Program-made: the position numbers and the translations under genes | Shown here: positions 34,874 to 43,400 of the stretch, piece by piece | Position numbering within the stretch: position 1 is the first letter of the stretch | Layout: the number at the start of each line of letters is the position of its first letter | Origin: an archaeon | GTDB taxonomy: Archaea > Thermoproteota > Thermoprotei_A > Marsarchaeales > Marsarchaeaceae | Assembly: GCA_902812505.1 (NCBI GenBank) | Contig: CADDZQ010000004.1 | Coordinates: forward strand, 1-49,763 | Direction: 5' to 3' | Length of the DNA: 49,763 bases | Notes under the pieces: model-generated | What the model was told of the DNA's origin: nothing | What the model saw: the letters and a program-made list of their open reading frames with translations, nothing else | Database searches by the model: none

Positions 34874-35154
34874 GGACTATGTATTCTAAGCTTGAAAGAT
34901 AAACTTTTTAAAATGCGCGTTTTAATATATTTTAGGCTCGCCCTGCTGGGATTTCACCCGTCTCTTTTCACAGGTTATATTGATGAGCGTTGGCTGGGGC
35001 TTATTGCTTGGTCGCTGCTCTGTGGGTGTGGTTTCGGCTTGTTAGGGGGTCAGATCTGCTTTGCAAGGGCTAAAATCTCGGCTGTGGATATTTGTGTTGT
35101 TGGTGTGGGAAGCTGAGTTCTTGGGTTGGTGAGCCTGCTGGTGGGAGGGGTGGT

Positions 35155-36288
35155 ATGGGTAGTGGTAGGGGTGTGGAGGACCTAGCGGCTAGGTATCCCT
35201 ATAGTCATTGGGGTTCAAAGCTGATAGCTGAGCTCGGCGTGGAGGATTTGGATGGCTACACACTTGATGAGGGAATGTTGAAGAGGGTGTTGGAGAGGTT
35301 TTCAAGCGATAACCCAGACCCCGGGCGGGTTGAGTTCTCCGTTGACTATCTTAACCCTTCGAATGAGGTTGTCGCCTACCTTGTGGGTATGGGTTTGCTT
35401 GTGTACTCTAGGCTCCCGGAGTACGCGAAGATGAGGCTGGGGTCACGCCTCTTTAACTGGTTGAGCGTCAGGACGGGTGAGCTACTCAAAACAGAGGAGC
35501 CACGTATCGTATCCGAGCTACTATCAGTTGATTTCTCTCTTCCAAACGTTATTTGGGAGGATGGCAAAATCGTTGTGGGGCTAGCGGACTTCCTTAGGAT
35601 GTCCCACATGTGGGAGAGCCGCCTAAGGCTTGTCGAGTTACCCATTCATAGGGGAAAACTCATACTGGATGGGAAGTCGGCTCCGCTAGTGGCATCCCAA
35701 CTCTGCTTCAGTAGGCTTAACCAGATACTTGAAGAGAAGCTTAGGCTGATTGGCCCCAGTGGCCCACGTGTTAAGCCTAGCTGGGTTGACGGCTTGGAGG
35801 CGGAGGTCTCCAAGCTTGTGCCGAGGAGCTGGGAGGAGCTTGGTGGTGAGGGGGTTCTCCCCCGTGTAGCCGAAGAGTATCCTCCATGCATGAAGGAGAT
35901 CATGTCTCAGATGGCGAAGGGCCTAGAGCCACCCCACTTCGCTCGCTTCGCGTTTGCGGCATTCATGAGGATGATCGGCGCACCCAAAGAAGAGACACTC
36001 AAAGCGTTCTCAACAACATCCGACTACAAGGAGAACATAGCCAGCTACCACATAGCCCACATATACGGCGAAATAGGCTCACACACCACCTACACCGCGC
36101 CAAGCTGCGACACGCTTAAGACAGCGAGGCTGTGCCCGATTGAAGGCTACTGTAACCCCAAAGCAAAACACCCAGTAACAGTCTACAAAATCAACCTGAG
36201 AAAAGATATTAATGGTAATAGGAGGGGTGCGGCTCAGGGTAGAGAAGCCCTCAAAAAGGACACAGACCCTAAACCACCCACTTCCTAA
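35155..36288 (+). CDS. priL: DNA primase large subunit PriL
   Basis: 377 residues. The N-terminal helical half begins LAARYPYSHWGSKLIAELGV and continues to the hinge. The C-terminal half carries the iron-sulfur domain: PPCMKEIM (Cys about 244), HFARFAFAAFMRMIGA, IAHIYGEIG, APSCDTLKTARLCPIEGYC (three more Cys). Four Cys are expected to hold a 4Fe-4S cluster. With the small subunit PriS (not in this window) it makes primers for replication. An SD-like GGGAGGGGTGG run lies just before ATG 35155, so longer frames from 35092 are not used. The last about 30 residues are polar and probably disordered. Confidence 0.95.
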   Translation: MGSGRGVEDLAARYPYSHWGSKLIAELGVEDLDGYTLDEGMLKRVLERFSSDNPDPGRVEFSVDYLNPSNEVVAYLVGMGLLVYSRLPEYAKMRLGSRLFNWLSVRTGELLKTEEPRIVSELLSVDFSLPNVIWEDGKIVVGLADFLRMSHMWESRLRLVELPIHRGKLILDGKSAPLVASQLCFSRLNQILEEKLRLIGPSGPRVKPSWVDGLEAEVSKLVPRSWEELGGEGVLPRVAEEYPPCMKEIMSQMAKGLEPPHFARFAFAAFMRMIGAPKEETLKAFSTTSDYKENIASYHIAHIYGEIGSHTTYTAPSCDTLKTARLCPIEGYCNPKAKHPVTVYKINLRKDINGNRRGAAQGREALKKDTDPKPPTS

Positions 36289-36408
36289 AGTGAATAAAAA
36301 GCACCCCACACAGGGTGAGTGAGTTGAGGATTGGTGTTTGAGTCCACGTGTACATGTAGCTGAGATGCGTGGCGACTATGGCTTTAAAGCTTAAGGTTGG
36401 GTTGGAGG

Positions 36409-36483
36409 TGCCGGGGGCGGGATTTGAACCCGCGGGGACGAGATTATGAGCCTCGCTCCATGGCCAGGCTAGGAGACCCCGGC
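36409..36483 (-). tRNA. tRNA-Met (CAT), elongator-like
   Basis: On the minus strand the sequence begins GCCGGGG and ends CCCCGGC plus discriminator A, a 7-bp acceptor stem. The anticodon arm is CGAGG / TCTCG with loop CTCATAA, giving anticodon CAT. The T arm is GCGGG / CCCGC with loop TTCAAAT. It is 75 nt with no intron; CCA is not encoded (CCT follows). The anticodon stem lacks the three G:C pairs of initiator tRNA, so it is probably elongator Met, although a tRNA-Ile2 with modified C34 cannot be ruled out. Confidence 0.92.
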
Positions 36484-36504
36484 TACTCACAACATTTTCT
36501 GGAC

Positions 36505-36513
36505 GAATATATG
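36505..36513 (-). promoter_or_regulatory. TATA box of tRNA-Met
   Basis: The minus strand reads CATATATTC here, centred 26 nt before the first base of the tRNA (36483), the standard archaeal spacing. Confidence 0.65.
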
Positions 36514-36703
36514 TTTGTCGAAGCTCATCCCTCTCACCCGTATACGCACACCTCCCACTTATGCTCCCACCACGCCAATCCACACGTTGGGGGTAGGGGG
36601 CATTATCCACTGTGCCCTAACTATTGGGTGTGAGTGGGGTAGTGGTGTGCAGTGTGGGTATGCTTAATTATGTGTTTTAGTTGTTGGTTATGTGTGATTG
36701 TGT

Positions 36704-38152
36704 GTGAGTGAATCGCTTGATGAGGATCTATGCGTCGCTGCGCTCGAAGAAGCCTCAAGGCTTGGGTGTGGGTATGCCGAGGTGAGGCTACATGTTAACA
36801 ATTATACGGGCTACTCCCTGAGGAGCGGGGTCACGGAGCCCACGCTACTTGCCGACTCCCGCGGTGTGGGTATACGCGTGATATGCGGTGGGAGCCTAGG
36901 CTTCGGTGCAACCAATGTTTTGAGTAGGCAGTCGGTGGTGGAGGCTGTAAACATGGCGGTGAAGATGGCTAAGGCTAGCGGTGATGGTGGTGAGAAATAT
37001 GCTTTATCAGCGGAGGAGGCAGTGAGTGATAATTGGAGGGTGAATGAGGTGAAGAGCCTTTATGAGCTCCCCGGCGATACGGTTATTTCGCTACTTAGGG
37101 ATGTTGATTCGGCCTCTAACCGTGATGTCAAGGGCTTCAGTTTCCCAGTCCGCCTCCTACGCATTGACTGCTCCAAAGAGCTGAAGCTTTACATGAATTC
37201 GGAGGGATCCAAGATATCCTCGGTCGTCCCTAGGGTTTCCTTTCACAGTGTCTTCGTGGGGTTGAGGGATGGTGAGAGGGTTACGGTCTCCGTTCCACCG
37301 GGCTACTCTGGTCTTGGGGGTAGTGGGGGTTTCGAGCTAATCGAGAAACTAAGACTTGAGGAGTACGTTTCTTCACGGCTTGCCGAGATCGCTACTACAC
37401 TATCATCCACCACGGCTCCACCACGCGGGGAGAGGGTTGACGTTATTCTCGGACCCAACGTGGCATCCCTCACAAGCCACGAGTCGGTGGGCCACCCATT
37501 TGAGGCGGACCGCATCCTTGGTAGGGAGGCCGCTCAGGCGGGTGAATCCTACCTCAAACCCGGGGAGTACAAGGTTAGACTCGGGGGCGCCGAGGCCTAT
37601 GTGTCGGACGACCCAACCATCCCCAACTCCATGGGCTTCTATCTATACGACGATGAAGGGGTTAAGGCTAGGAGGCGTAGACTACTACAGGCTGGGTACG
37701 TCACGGAACTACTACACAACAGAGCCACAGCTACTAGGTTCGCAGCCAAAAGCAACGCTTCCGCTAGGGCTGTAAGGTATAGTGTTGAGCCACTCATAAG
37801 GATGGCCAACACCTATATTGAGCCGGGGGACTGGGGTTTCGAGGAGCTCTTAAAAGACACTAAGAGGGGGGTTTACATTAAGAGCTTCATGGAGTGGAAC
37901 ATCGACGATAAGAGGCTCAACCAGCGCTACGTGGGTTTGGAGGCGTTCCTGATAGAGGACGGCGAGCTTAAGGGCTCCGTGAACAAACCAATACTGGAGA
38001 TAAGTACCCCTAAGTATTGGTCAAGCATAGACGCCCGCGCAAACGACCTTGAATTCTACTCTGGGATGTGCGGTAAAGGCGACCCCATGCAGGGTGCACC
38101 CGTCTACTTTGGCTCACCGCACATAAGGCTCAGAGACGTGGTTTTGGGTTAG
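36704..38152 (+). CDS. tldD: TldD-type metalloprotease subunit
   Basis: About 482 residues. Family motifs: GCGYAEVRLHVNNYTGYSLR, SRGVGIRVICGGSLGFGATN, the metal site SHESVGHPFEADRILG (HExxxH, about 265-270), and EEGVKARRRRL-like and LHNRATATRFA segments. TldD carries the zinc site of the TldD/TldE complex, a peptidase that trims unfolded peptides and matures some peptide products. It pairs with the next gene (15-nt gap). GTG 36704 is preferred over TTG 36698; the two differ by two residues. Confidence 0.95.
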   Translation: MSESLDEDLCVAALEEASRLGCGYAEVRLHVNNYTGYSLRSGVTEPTLLADSRGVGIRVICGGSLGFGATNVLSRQSVVEAVNMAVKMAKASGDGGEKYALSAEEAVSDNWRVNEVKSLYELPGDTVISLLRDVDSASNRDVKGFSFPVRLLRIDCSKELKLYMNSEGSKISSVVPRVSFHSVFVGLRDGERVTVSVPPGYSGLGGSGGFELIEKLRLEEYVSSRLAEIATTLSSTTAPPRGERVDVILGPNVASLTSHESVGHPFEADRILGREAAQAGESYLKPGEYKVRLGGAEAYVSDDPTIPNSMGFYLYDDEGVKARRRRLLQAGYVTELLHNRATATRFAAKSNASARAVRYSVEPLIRMANTYIEPGDWGFEELLKDTKRGVYIKSFMEWNIDDKRLNQRYVGLEAFLIEDGELKGSVNKPILEISTPKYWSSIDARANDLEFYSGMCGKGDPMQGAPVYFGSPHIRLRDVVLG

Positions 38153-38167
38153 GGGTGGGTGGCTTCA

Positions 38168-39499
38168 ATGAGTTTTGATGTAAACCTCGAGGAGGTTTCG
38201 CAGGTGGTTATAGCTCAGGCCAAGAAGCTTGGGTGCAGCGATGTCTCAGTGGTTGTCACACGGGACCACACGAGGCTAATCAGGTTTGCGAACAACCTAG
38301 TGACACTCTCAAGCAGCGTTGTGGAAACGAGGATACAGGTGTACGTGGCACACCAGACGAGGAGGGCGGTGGGCGTCACCCATGACACATCACCCCAGTC
38401 GCTTGAGAGGTTCGTCGGGAGGCTGGTGGACTCTGCGAGTCGGCTGGCTCCAAGCGATGACTACGCACCGCTTCCAAGTGGCCCCTTCGAATACCCTCAG
38501 GAGCAAAACTACGATAAGAAGCTGGAGGGTGAGGAGCTCGTTGAGCACGCGCATCAGGCGGTTGACGCAGCCCTTAAGGCGGGCGCCAAGCGTGTGGCGG
38601 GCTCCCTTCAAAGCCTCGTGAGGAGGGTCCACGTGTCCACGAGTGCGGGTGTGGCTGGCGATGACTCTTCTACCAAGATCCTGCTAAACGTGAGGGCGTT
38701 CACCGAGGATAACGCCTCAGGTCACGGCCTATCATGCGCTTCATTCCTCTCAGAATTCAACTCAGAGAAGGCTGGGAGGGCCGCTGGCGAATACGCCAAA
38801 ATGGCCGAGTCCCCTAGGCAGCTCGAAGCGGGTGTGTACGACGTGATATTCACACCCACCGTGGTGGCAAACATACTACCACTAGCTGAGGCGGCCTCAG
38901 CCTACCTCATCCAGTCTGGTCTATCATACTTCAGCGACCAGCTAAACCAGCAGGTGGGCGTGGAGGCGCTAAACGTGTGGGACTACGGAGTCTACAAGGG
39001 CGGCCTAGGGGGGCGCAGACTAGACGATGAGGGCGTGCCAACCCAGAAAACCGAGATCATAGCTAAAGGCGTATTCAGAAACATGCTCCACAACTCATCC
39101 ACAGCCAAGAAGTTCGGCACGAAGACCACGGGCAACGCGGGTATAATTACACCTCAACCAAACACAGTGGTCTTCGGTGAAGGCGACTCCACACTCGAAG
39201 AGATGATCCAAGAAACCAAGAGGGGACTACTGGTAACAAACAACTGGTACACACGCTTCCAAAACCTGCGGACAGGCGAATACTCAACCCTACCCAGAGA
39301 CGCAGCCTTCAGCGTGGTGGAGGGCAAAATAGGTGAACCTGTAGCTGGCTTCAGACTCAGCGACTCGGTGCTGCGACAACTCAAAAGCATACACCTAATA
39401 TCTAAGACTAGGAACTGGGTTGAGTGGTGGGAGGTAGAAACACCAACACTTGCCCCCTACATGCTCATCAAAGACGTCACAGCCACCGTTGCATACTGA
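38168..39499 (+). CDS. tldE: TldE/PmbA-family protein, partner of TldD
   Basis: About 443 residues. It shows KKLGCSDVSVVVTRDHTRLIRFANN, EAASAYLIQSGLSYFSDQLNQQ (where TldD has its zinc motif; here no HExxxH), then FRNMLHNSSTAKKFGTKTTGN and GEGDSTLEEMIQETKRGLLV. TldE lacks the metal site and forms the heterodimer with TldD. An SD-like GGGTGGGTGG run ends about 6 nt before ATG 38168, so the upstream GTG 38159 is less likely. The gene order tldD-tldE is common in archaea. Confidence 0.95.
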   Translation: MSFDVNLEEVSQVVIAQAKKLGCSDVSVVVTRDHTRLIRFANNLVTLSSSVVETRIQVYVAHQTRRAVGVTHDTSPQSLERFVGRLVDSASRLAPSDDYAPLPSGPFEYPQEQNYDKKLEGEELVEHAHQAVDAALKAGAKRVAGSLQSLVRRVHVSTSAGVAGDDSSTKILLNVRAFTEDNASGHGLSCASFLSEFNSEKAGRAAGEYAKMAESPRQLEAGVYDVIFTPTVVANILPLAEAASAYLIQSGLSYFSDQLNQQVGVEALNVWDYGVYKGGLGGRRLDDEGVPTQKTEIIAKGVFRNMLHNSSTAKKFGTKTTGNAGIITPQPNTVVFGEGDSTLEEMIQETKRGLLVTNNWYTRFQNLRTGEYSTLPRDAAFSVVEGKIGEPVAGFRLSDSVLRQLKSIHLISKTRNWVEWWEVETPTLAPYMLIKDVTATVAY

Positions 39500-39636
39500 C
39501 CCAAGAACAAAGGACCCCCATATGGAGGAGAATGCTCCTAAGACTAGCCAAACCGGCGACTAATCCTAACCGGTTACGTTGTGTGAAGCCTTTATGTTAG
39601 TAAAGTTTATACGCCCAATCCTGCTTATTTTGGGAA

Positions 39637-40794
39637 ATGCTTAGTATCGAGGAACCGCTCGAAGTTGGACCCGAGACACTAAAACACAAGATTGATTCCG
39701 GAGAGGAATTCGTGCTCCTCGATGTGAGGACGCCCTGGGAATATGATGCGTGGAGCATAAATTACGCCGGTGTGAAACCACTCCTCCTACCCGTGCAGGA
39801 CCTCTTCAGCCAACCCGAAGCGGTGCTTGAAAAGATACCCCTAAACAAGGAGGTGTTGATAGTCTGCGCACACGGCAACAGGTCGCTTTTCGCAGCCCAA
39901 ATACTCAACTCTCTAGGCTACAGGGCTAAGAGTGTGCGGGGTGGGATGAACCTGCTCAACACGCTTTGCGATACAGCCGAAATACACATAGACCCAGAGC
40001 TCGTGATCCTTCAAATAAGGCGCATAGTTAAGGGGTGCGTAAGCTATATACTCGCCTCAAGGGAGACCGGTGAGGCTGTCATCGTTGACCCACAACACCT
40101 AGCACACGCCTCCTACACTGAAGAGGTTAAAAAACTAGGGTTAAGAGTGGTCGCAGTGGTCGAAACCCACAGGCCACTTGACCACATCTCGGGTGGATAC
40201 AAACTCTCCGAGACACTAAAGTCGCCACTCTACACCTTCAGCACACCCAATCCAAACCCAGATGCGAGAACCATCAGGTTGGGATCATACACACTCGAAT
40301 CTGTGATCCTAAACCAGCACCTAAACTCCACAATACTACTACTTTCAAAACCAGGTAGCAAAGCACCGGCCGCAGTTTTAACAGGAGACCTGCTATTCAC
40401 CGACGGCTACGCGAGGCCTGACACACTAGGCGCGGCAAACCTAGAGGAGATGGTGAAGGCACTCTACCAACTATACGACTGGTTATTCGAAAACACATCA
40501 GCGGAAGCAGTAGTGCTCCCATCCCACTGCGCCCCCCAGAGCATCAGGAAGAGCACACCCATACAGGCCACACTCGGCGAAGTCAAAGCCAGGCTCTGGT
40601 GCCCCAAACCCAAACCAGACGAACTACTAGACTTCCTCTTAAAACACCTGCCACAGAGGCCAGCCAACCACGAAATAATAGCACAGATAAACACTTATCC
40701 CCACAAATACCTCACAATCGCCGATGAAAGACAGCTTAGGGACATGGAGAGCGGCGAGAACAATATGGCCGTAAGGAAACATAGGTCGCCATGA
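39637..40794 (+). CDS. Rhodanese fused to ETHE1-like metallo-beta-lactamase fold with incomplete metal site
   Basis: 385 residues. Residues about 1-112 are a rhodanese domain with VLLDVRTPWEYDAW and active-site loop CAHGNRS (Cys about 77). Residues about 125-350 follow the glyoxalase II/ETHE1 pattern: SYILASRETGEAVIVDP, VVETHRPLDHISGGY, VLTGDLLFTDGYARPD and VVLPSHCAP. The usual H-x-H-x-D-H motif reads H-R-P-L-D-H, so the second His is lost; Asp of TGD and a late His remain. Fusions of this kind usually handle persulfide sulfur. The last about 60 residues have no obvious family. TATA box gtttatac (39605-39612) is 26 nt before the ATG. Confidence 0.88.
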   Translation: MLSIEEPLEVGPETLKHKIDSGEEFVLLDVRTPWEYDAWSINYAGVKPLLLPVQDLFSQPEAVLEKIPLNKEVLIVCAHGNRSLFAAQILNSLGYRAKSVRGGMNLLNTLCDTAEIHIDPELVILQIRRIVKGCVSYILASRETGEAVIVDPQHLAHASYTEEVKKLGLRVVAVVETHRPLDHISGGYKLSETLKSPLYTFSTPNPNPDARTIRLGSYTLESVILNQHLNSTILLLSKPGSKAPAAVLTGDLLFTDGYARPDTLGAANLEEMVKALYQLYDWLFENTSAEAVVLPSHCAPQSIRKSTPIQATLGEVKARLWCPKPKPDELLDFLLKHLPQRPANHEIIAQINTYPHKYLTIADERQLRDMESGENNMAVRKHRSP

Positions 40795-40831
40795 AAAAAC
40801 TTATCTTTCCATACGCACGTTAAAATCTGTT

Positions 40832-40920
40832 GCCGGGGTGGCCGAGCGGCCTAAGGCGGCGGCCTGCAGTGGTCAACGTAGTCAGCCGCTTAACCGTGGG
40901 TTCGAATCCCACCCCCGGCT
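40832..40920 (+). tRNA. tRNA-Cys (GCA) with a 14-nt intron
   Basis: Acceptor GCCGGGG / CCCCGGC with discriminator T73, the universal identity of tRNA-Cys. D arm GCCG...AGGC with G18G19 in loop AGCGGCCTA. Anticodon stem GCGGC (40859-40863) pairs with GCCGC (40885-40889). The loop begins CTGCAG, anticodon GCA at 40866-40868. T arm GTGGG / CCCAC with loop TTCGAAT. An intron fills 40870-40883. CCA is not encoded. A TATA-like cttatct lies near 40799-40805. Confidence 0.93.
40870..40883 (+). other. Intron of tRNA-Cys
   Basis: 14 nt between position 37 (G, 40869) and position 38 (A, 40884), the canonical archaeal intron site. Removal restores a 7-nt anticodon loop CTGCAGA. The exact borders can slide by one base because T is possible at position 38. 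Confidence 0.8.
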
Positions 40921-41344
40921 CCTACTCATAACATGACACTAGCGTTGTTCACGGATCCATGTTGAGAGATGCTGTTAAAAGCAAACGCCCTTATTTTTAA
41001 AGTGGTGTACGGGTGATAACCCTCCACGTTTGTATGCCACACCCGCCTGATTTACAACGTAGAAAGCTTTTTTAACCCATAAACATTAACTATAAATTAA
41101 AGTAACTCGGTTTATACGTGCACACGATAACCCGATGTGCGCTTAGTTTAGGATCTATGGGTATTAACTGATAACTAAAGCATTCTAGGGAATGAGCCAT
41201 TCAGGCGTAAGAAGCATTTACTCAGCACTATTAAGTTATCTAGCGGGTAGGATAGCACACACTTACTTAGCGAAACAAAGTTTGTAAACGTGTCGCTCAA
41301 AAACTTTTAGCTTTTCTCCCAAACAGAGTCTAACGCTAGGTTGT
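40921..41344. other. 424-bp stretch between tRNA-Cys and the metallophosphoesterase gene; nothing supported
   Basis: AT-rich sequence with several TATA-like words, no open frame of credible length on either strand, no tRNA and no repeat related to elements A-C. It is large for this compact region. A small RNA is possible, but no structure stands out. Confidence 0.5.
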
Positions 41345-42316
41345 TTATCCACGTGTGAAGATGTAATCTATTTTTGCGTTGTCTCTGATGTTAAGTAGTA
41401 TTCCGCGTAGTATACCCATGTGGTACTCGCTTCCGGGGTTGAATACGGGTATGCTTCTCTTTTTGGAGCCATCGGTGGGATGGAGTTTGTCTGCGCCTTG
41501 GGATTCGTGTATGTGGCCGTGTAAGCCGATGAGCGGCCCCTTTTCCTCTAGGAATCGCCTCACGGATGTGCTCCCCACGTGTTCTGTGAGCACTTCTCCC
41601 CCTACGATTACTGGTTTGAAGTCTTTTAGCTTGGGGGCTAGATCCAGCAGTGTGCCGTATGGGGGTGGATGTGTAACCATGATGAGCCTGTTGTGGTCCG
41701 CTGTACGCGTTGTGTTTGCGAGCCTCTCGTATATTTCTACCTCGGGTAGCTCGCGGGGGGTGTGCCATGGTGTTGGGTTGGCGTATCCGAAGCCCGCTAG
41801 CTGGTAACCGTCGAATTCTACCACCCTCTCATCGAACACTGTTAGGGTGTCGTCTTCGAGTGTGTTTAGGAGTTGGGCTACCTCGGGGTAGTCGTCGTTT
41901 CCGGGTATCATGTAGAGTTTTGCGCCTATGGGTTTGAATCTCTCCTCACACTTCTCCACGAACGCTTGAAGCGTTCTACTCATCTCCTCTAGGAATAATG
42001 CCTTTATCTTAGACCTGTCCTCCTGCACCTCTTCATACTCGTTTCTCCCAAGCACCTTGTAGTATTGGCCTGCATCCCTCAGCTTCCTCTTATAGACCTC
42101 AAGCTTAGCGGAGTCAACCACGAGGTTTTCACCCATAAACTCAAACGAGTACTCATCATTACCCCTCTGAATTATGGGTACGAGTAGCTTACCGGTCAGG
42201 TCTCCGCCCACAACCACGTTTGAGACACCGTAGAACTTGGGTGCATTGGCAAGCTTTCCGTACACGACCTCTGAGCCGTGTAGGTCGGCTACGAAGAACA
42301 CTCTGATGGCGCCCAT
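41345..42316 (-). CDS. Calcineurin-like metallophosphoesterase
   Basis: 323 residues. All metal motifs are present: VADLHGSE (about 10-17), VVGGDLTGKL (GD), YMIPGNDDYPE (GNDD instead of GNHE), VTHPPPYGT (TH) and GLHGHIHES (GHxH). Between the second and third motifs lies an insert of about 90 residues (SFEFMGENL through FKPIGAK), probably helical. The GNDD variant occurs in several archaeal members. The substrate is unknown. It is the last gene of a minus-strand run after the antiporter and rtcA (48-nt gap to rtcA). Confidence 0.93.
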   Translation of the reverse strand: MGAIRVFFVADLHGSEVVYGKLANAPKFYGVSNVVVGGDLTGKLLVPIIQRGNDEYSFEFMGENLVVDSAKLEVYKRKLRDAGQYYKVLGRNEYEEVQEDRSKIKALFLEEMSRTLQAFVEKCEERFKPIGAKLYMIPGNDDYPEVAQLLNTLEDDTLTVFDERVVEFDGYQLAGFGYANPTPWHTPRELPEVEIYERLANTTRTADHNRLIMVTHPPPYGTLLDLAPKLKDFKPVIVGGEVLTEHVGSTSVRRFLEEKGPLIGLHGHIHESQGADKLHPTDGSKKRSIPVFNPGSEYHMGILRGILLNIRDNAKIDYIFTRG

Positions 42317-42364
42317 TATTCAGCCACACCCATATTACGTCACACGCCAAATTGTGGGTTGCGG

Positions 42365-43348
42365 TCAATGCGCCTCTATGAGCAACTCGCCCCCACCCAA
42401 CTCACTCACAGCGATTCCGTGCACTGGGAAGAGTGAGCACACGTGTAGGTTGGTTTCCGAGTGGGTTGTGGCCTTAATGACGGCCCTGCCCCCGAATAGT
42501 GCTATGTAGGGTATTATCTGGTCGCTCATGAACTCGTCCAGGACGCCACGCTGGCGTGTTAGGCATTCCCAGGCGGATTTACCCACTTCTTCTGCTCTAA
42601 CACCACGTTTGCCCACCGCGTCACACCCGTGGCGGGTCTTGGAGTACACCTTGGCTACAAACACGTAGCTTCCAGTTGACGGTGAGTCAACGTATTCAAC
42701 CCTCTTCTCAGCCACATCGATGTGTAGAAGTTGGCGTTCCGCTACGCGTGCGGGTTGCAGGTTCCTAGACGCCCCCGATATGGCGAATGAGTGGATGAGT
42801 TCCCCTCTCTCTGTTAGGTTCGCCTCCCCGAGTTTTGAGGGTTGAACGCTTAGCTCCACCTCCCCACCACCCGAAGGGTAGAATCCTCTTCGGATAACCC
42901 TGAACGAACAGCGCGCACCGAGCTGGTTGAGGTGGTGGAGGAATACGTGCTCGAAGTAGTCCACGCTTGGGCTGTTCATAACGTTGGTGCCACCCCTCAC
43001 CCTCACCGTGTACTCTCTAGCCGAGGAGAGCATTATTGGTAGCAGTGTCTGCAACACTAGGGTTACGCTCCCCGCTGTGCCCACATCGAACTCGTAGCTA
43101 CCACCAACCGCCTCCTGTGGCTCGAACACTATTTTACTCGAGCCGATACTCGCACCCTCAAGCCTAGCTGAAGAAACCTCGGCGGCCGCCCTGATGGCGG
43201 CTAAATGCTGGGGTCGCAGTCCAGACGGATTCCTCTTTGCTCTTATAGAGTGAACGAGCACTGGTGTGTGGGTTACAGCTGAGAGTGAGACCGCTGTCCT
43301 GAGTATCTGGCCGCCACCCTCCATTGTTGAGCCGTCAACATGAATCAT
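42365..43348 (-). CDS. rtcA: RNA 3'-terminal phosphate cyclase
   Basis: 327 residues. The N-terminus DGSTMEGGGQILRTAVSLSA and KRNPSGLRPQHLAAIRAA are the family signature (the GGGQILR and RPG/SGLRPQH motifs). Further parts are GTAGSVTLVLQTLLPIML, RGGTNVMNSPSVDYFEHVFL and GFYPSGGGEV. The C-terminal end VIKATTHSETNLHVCSLFPV should hold the His that is adenylated. The enzyme turns an RNA 3'-phosphate into a 2',3'-cyclic phosphate with ATP. Usual family length is about 335, so it is complete. Confidence 0.96.
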   Translation of the reverse strand: MIHVDGSTMEGGGQILRTAVSLSAVTHTPVLVHSIRAKRNPSGLRPQHLAAIRAAAEVSSARLEGASIGSSKIVFEPQEAVGGSYEFDVGTAGSVTLVLQTLLPIMLSSAREYTVRVRGGTNVMNSPSVDYFEHVFLHHLNQLGARCSFRVIRRGFYPSGGGEVELSVQPSKLGEANLTERGELIHSFAISGASRNLQPARVAERQLLHIDVAEKRVEYVDSPSTGSYVFVAKVYSKTRHGCDAVGKRGVRAEEVGKSAWECLTRQRGVLDEFMSDQIIPYIALFGGRAVIKATTHSETNLHVCSLFPVHGIAVSELGGGELLIEAH

Positions 43349-43400
43349 CCTTTTCTACCATGGCTAATTGTTGATTCAAGAGGTTTATAACCATGCGTGT

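Noticed and set aside
34892-35116. 74-codon plus-strand frame between the secreted pseudogene and priL, partly hydrophobic
   Set aside because: It starts and ends in the priL promoter/leader region, has no ribosome site or family pattern, and overlaps the sequence that serves as the priL upstream region.
40832-40920. Reading of the type-II-looking tRNA as Leu or Ser because of its length
   Set aside because: The extra length is an intron at 37/38. After its removal the anticodon is GCA and the discriminator T73, both specific to Cys.
41391-41768. 125-codon minus-strand frame inside the metallophosphoesterase gene
   Set aside because: It is an off-frame reading of the same strand rich in Arg/His/Thr with no fold-like pattern; the true frame has all metal motifs.
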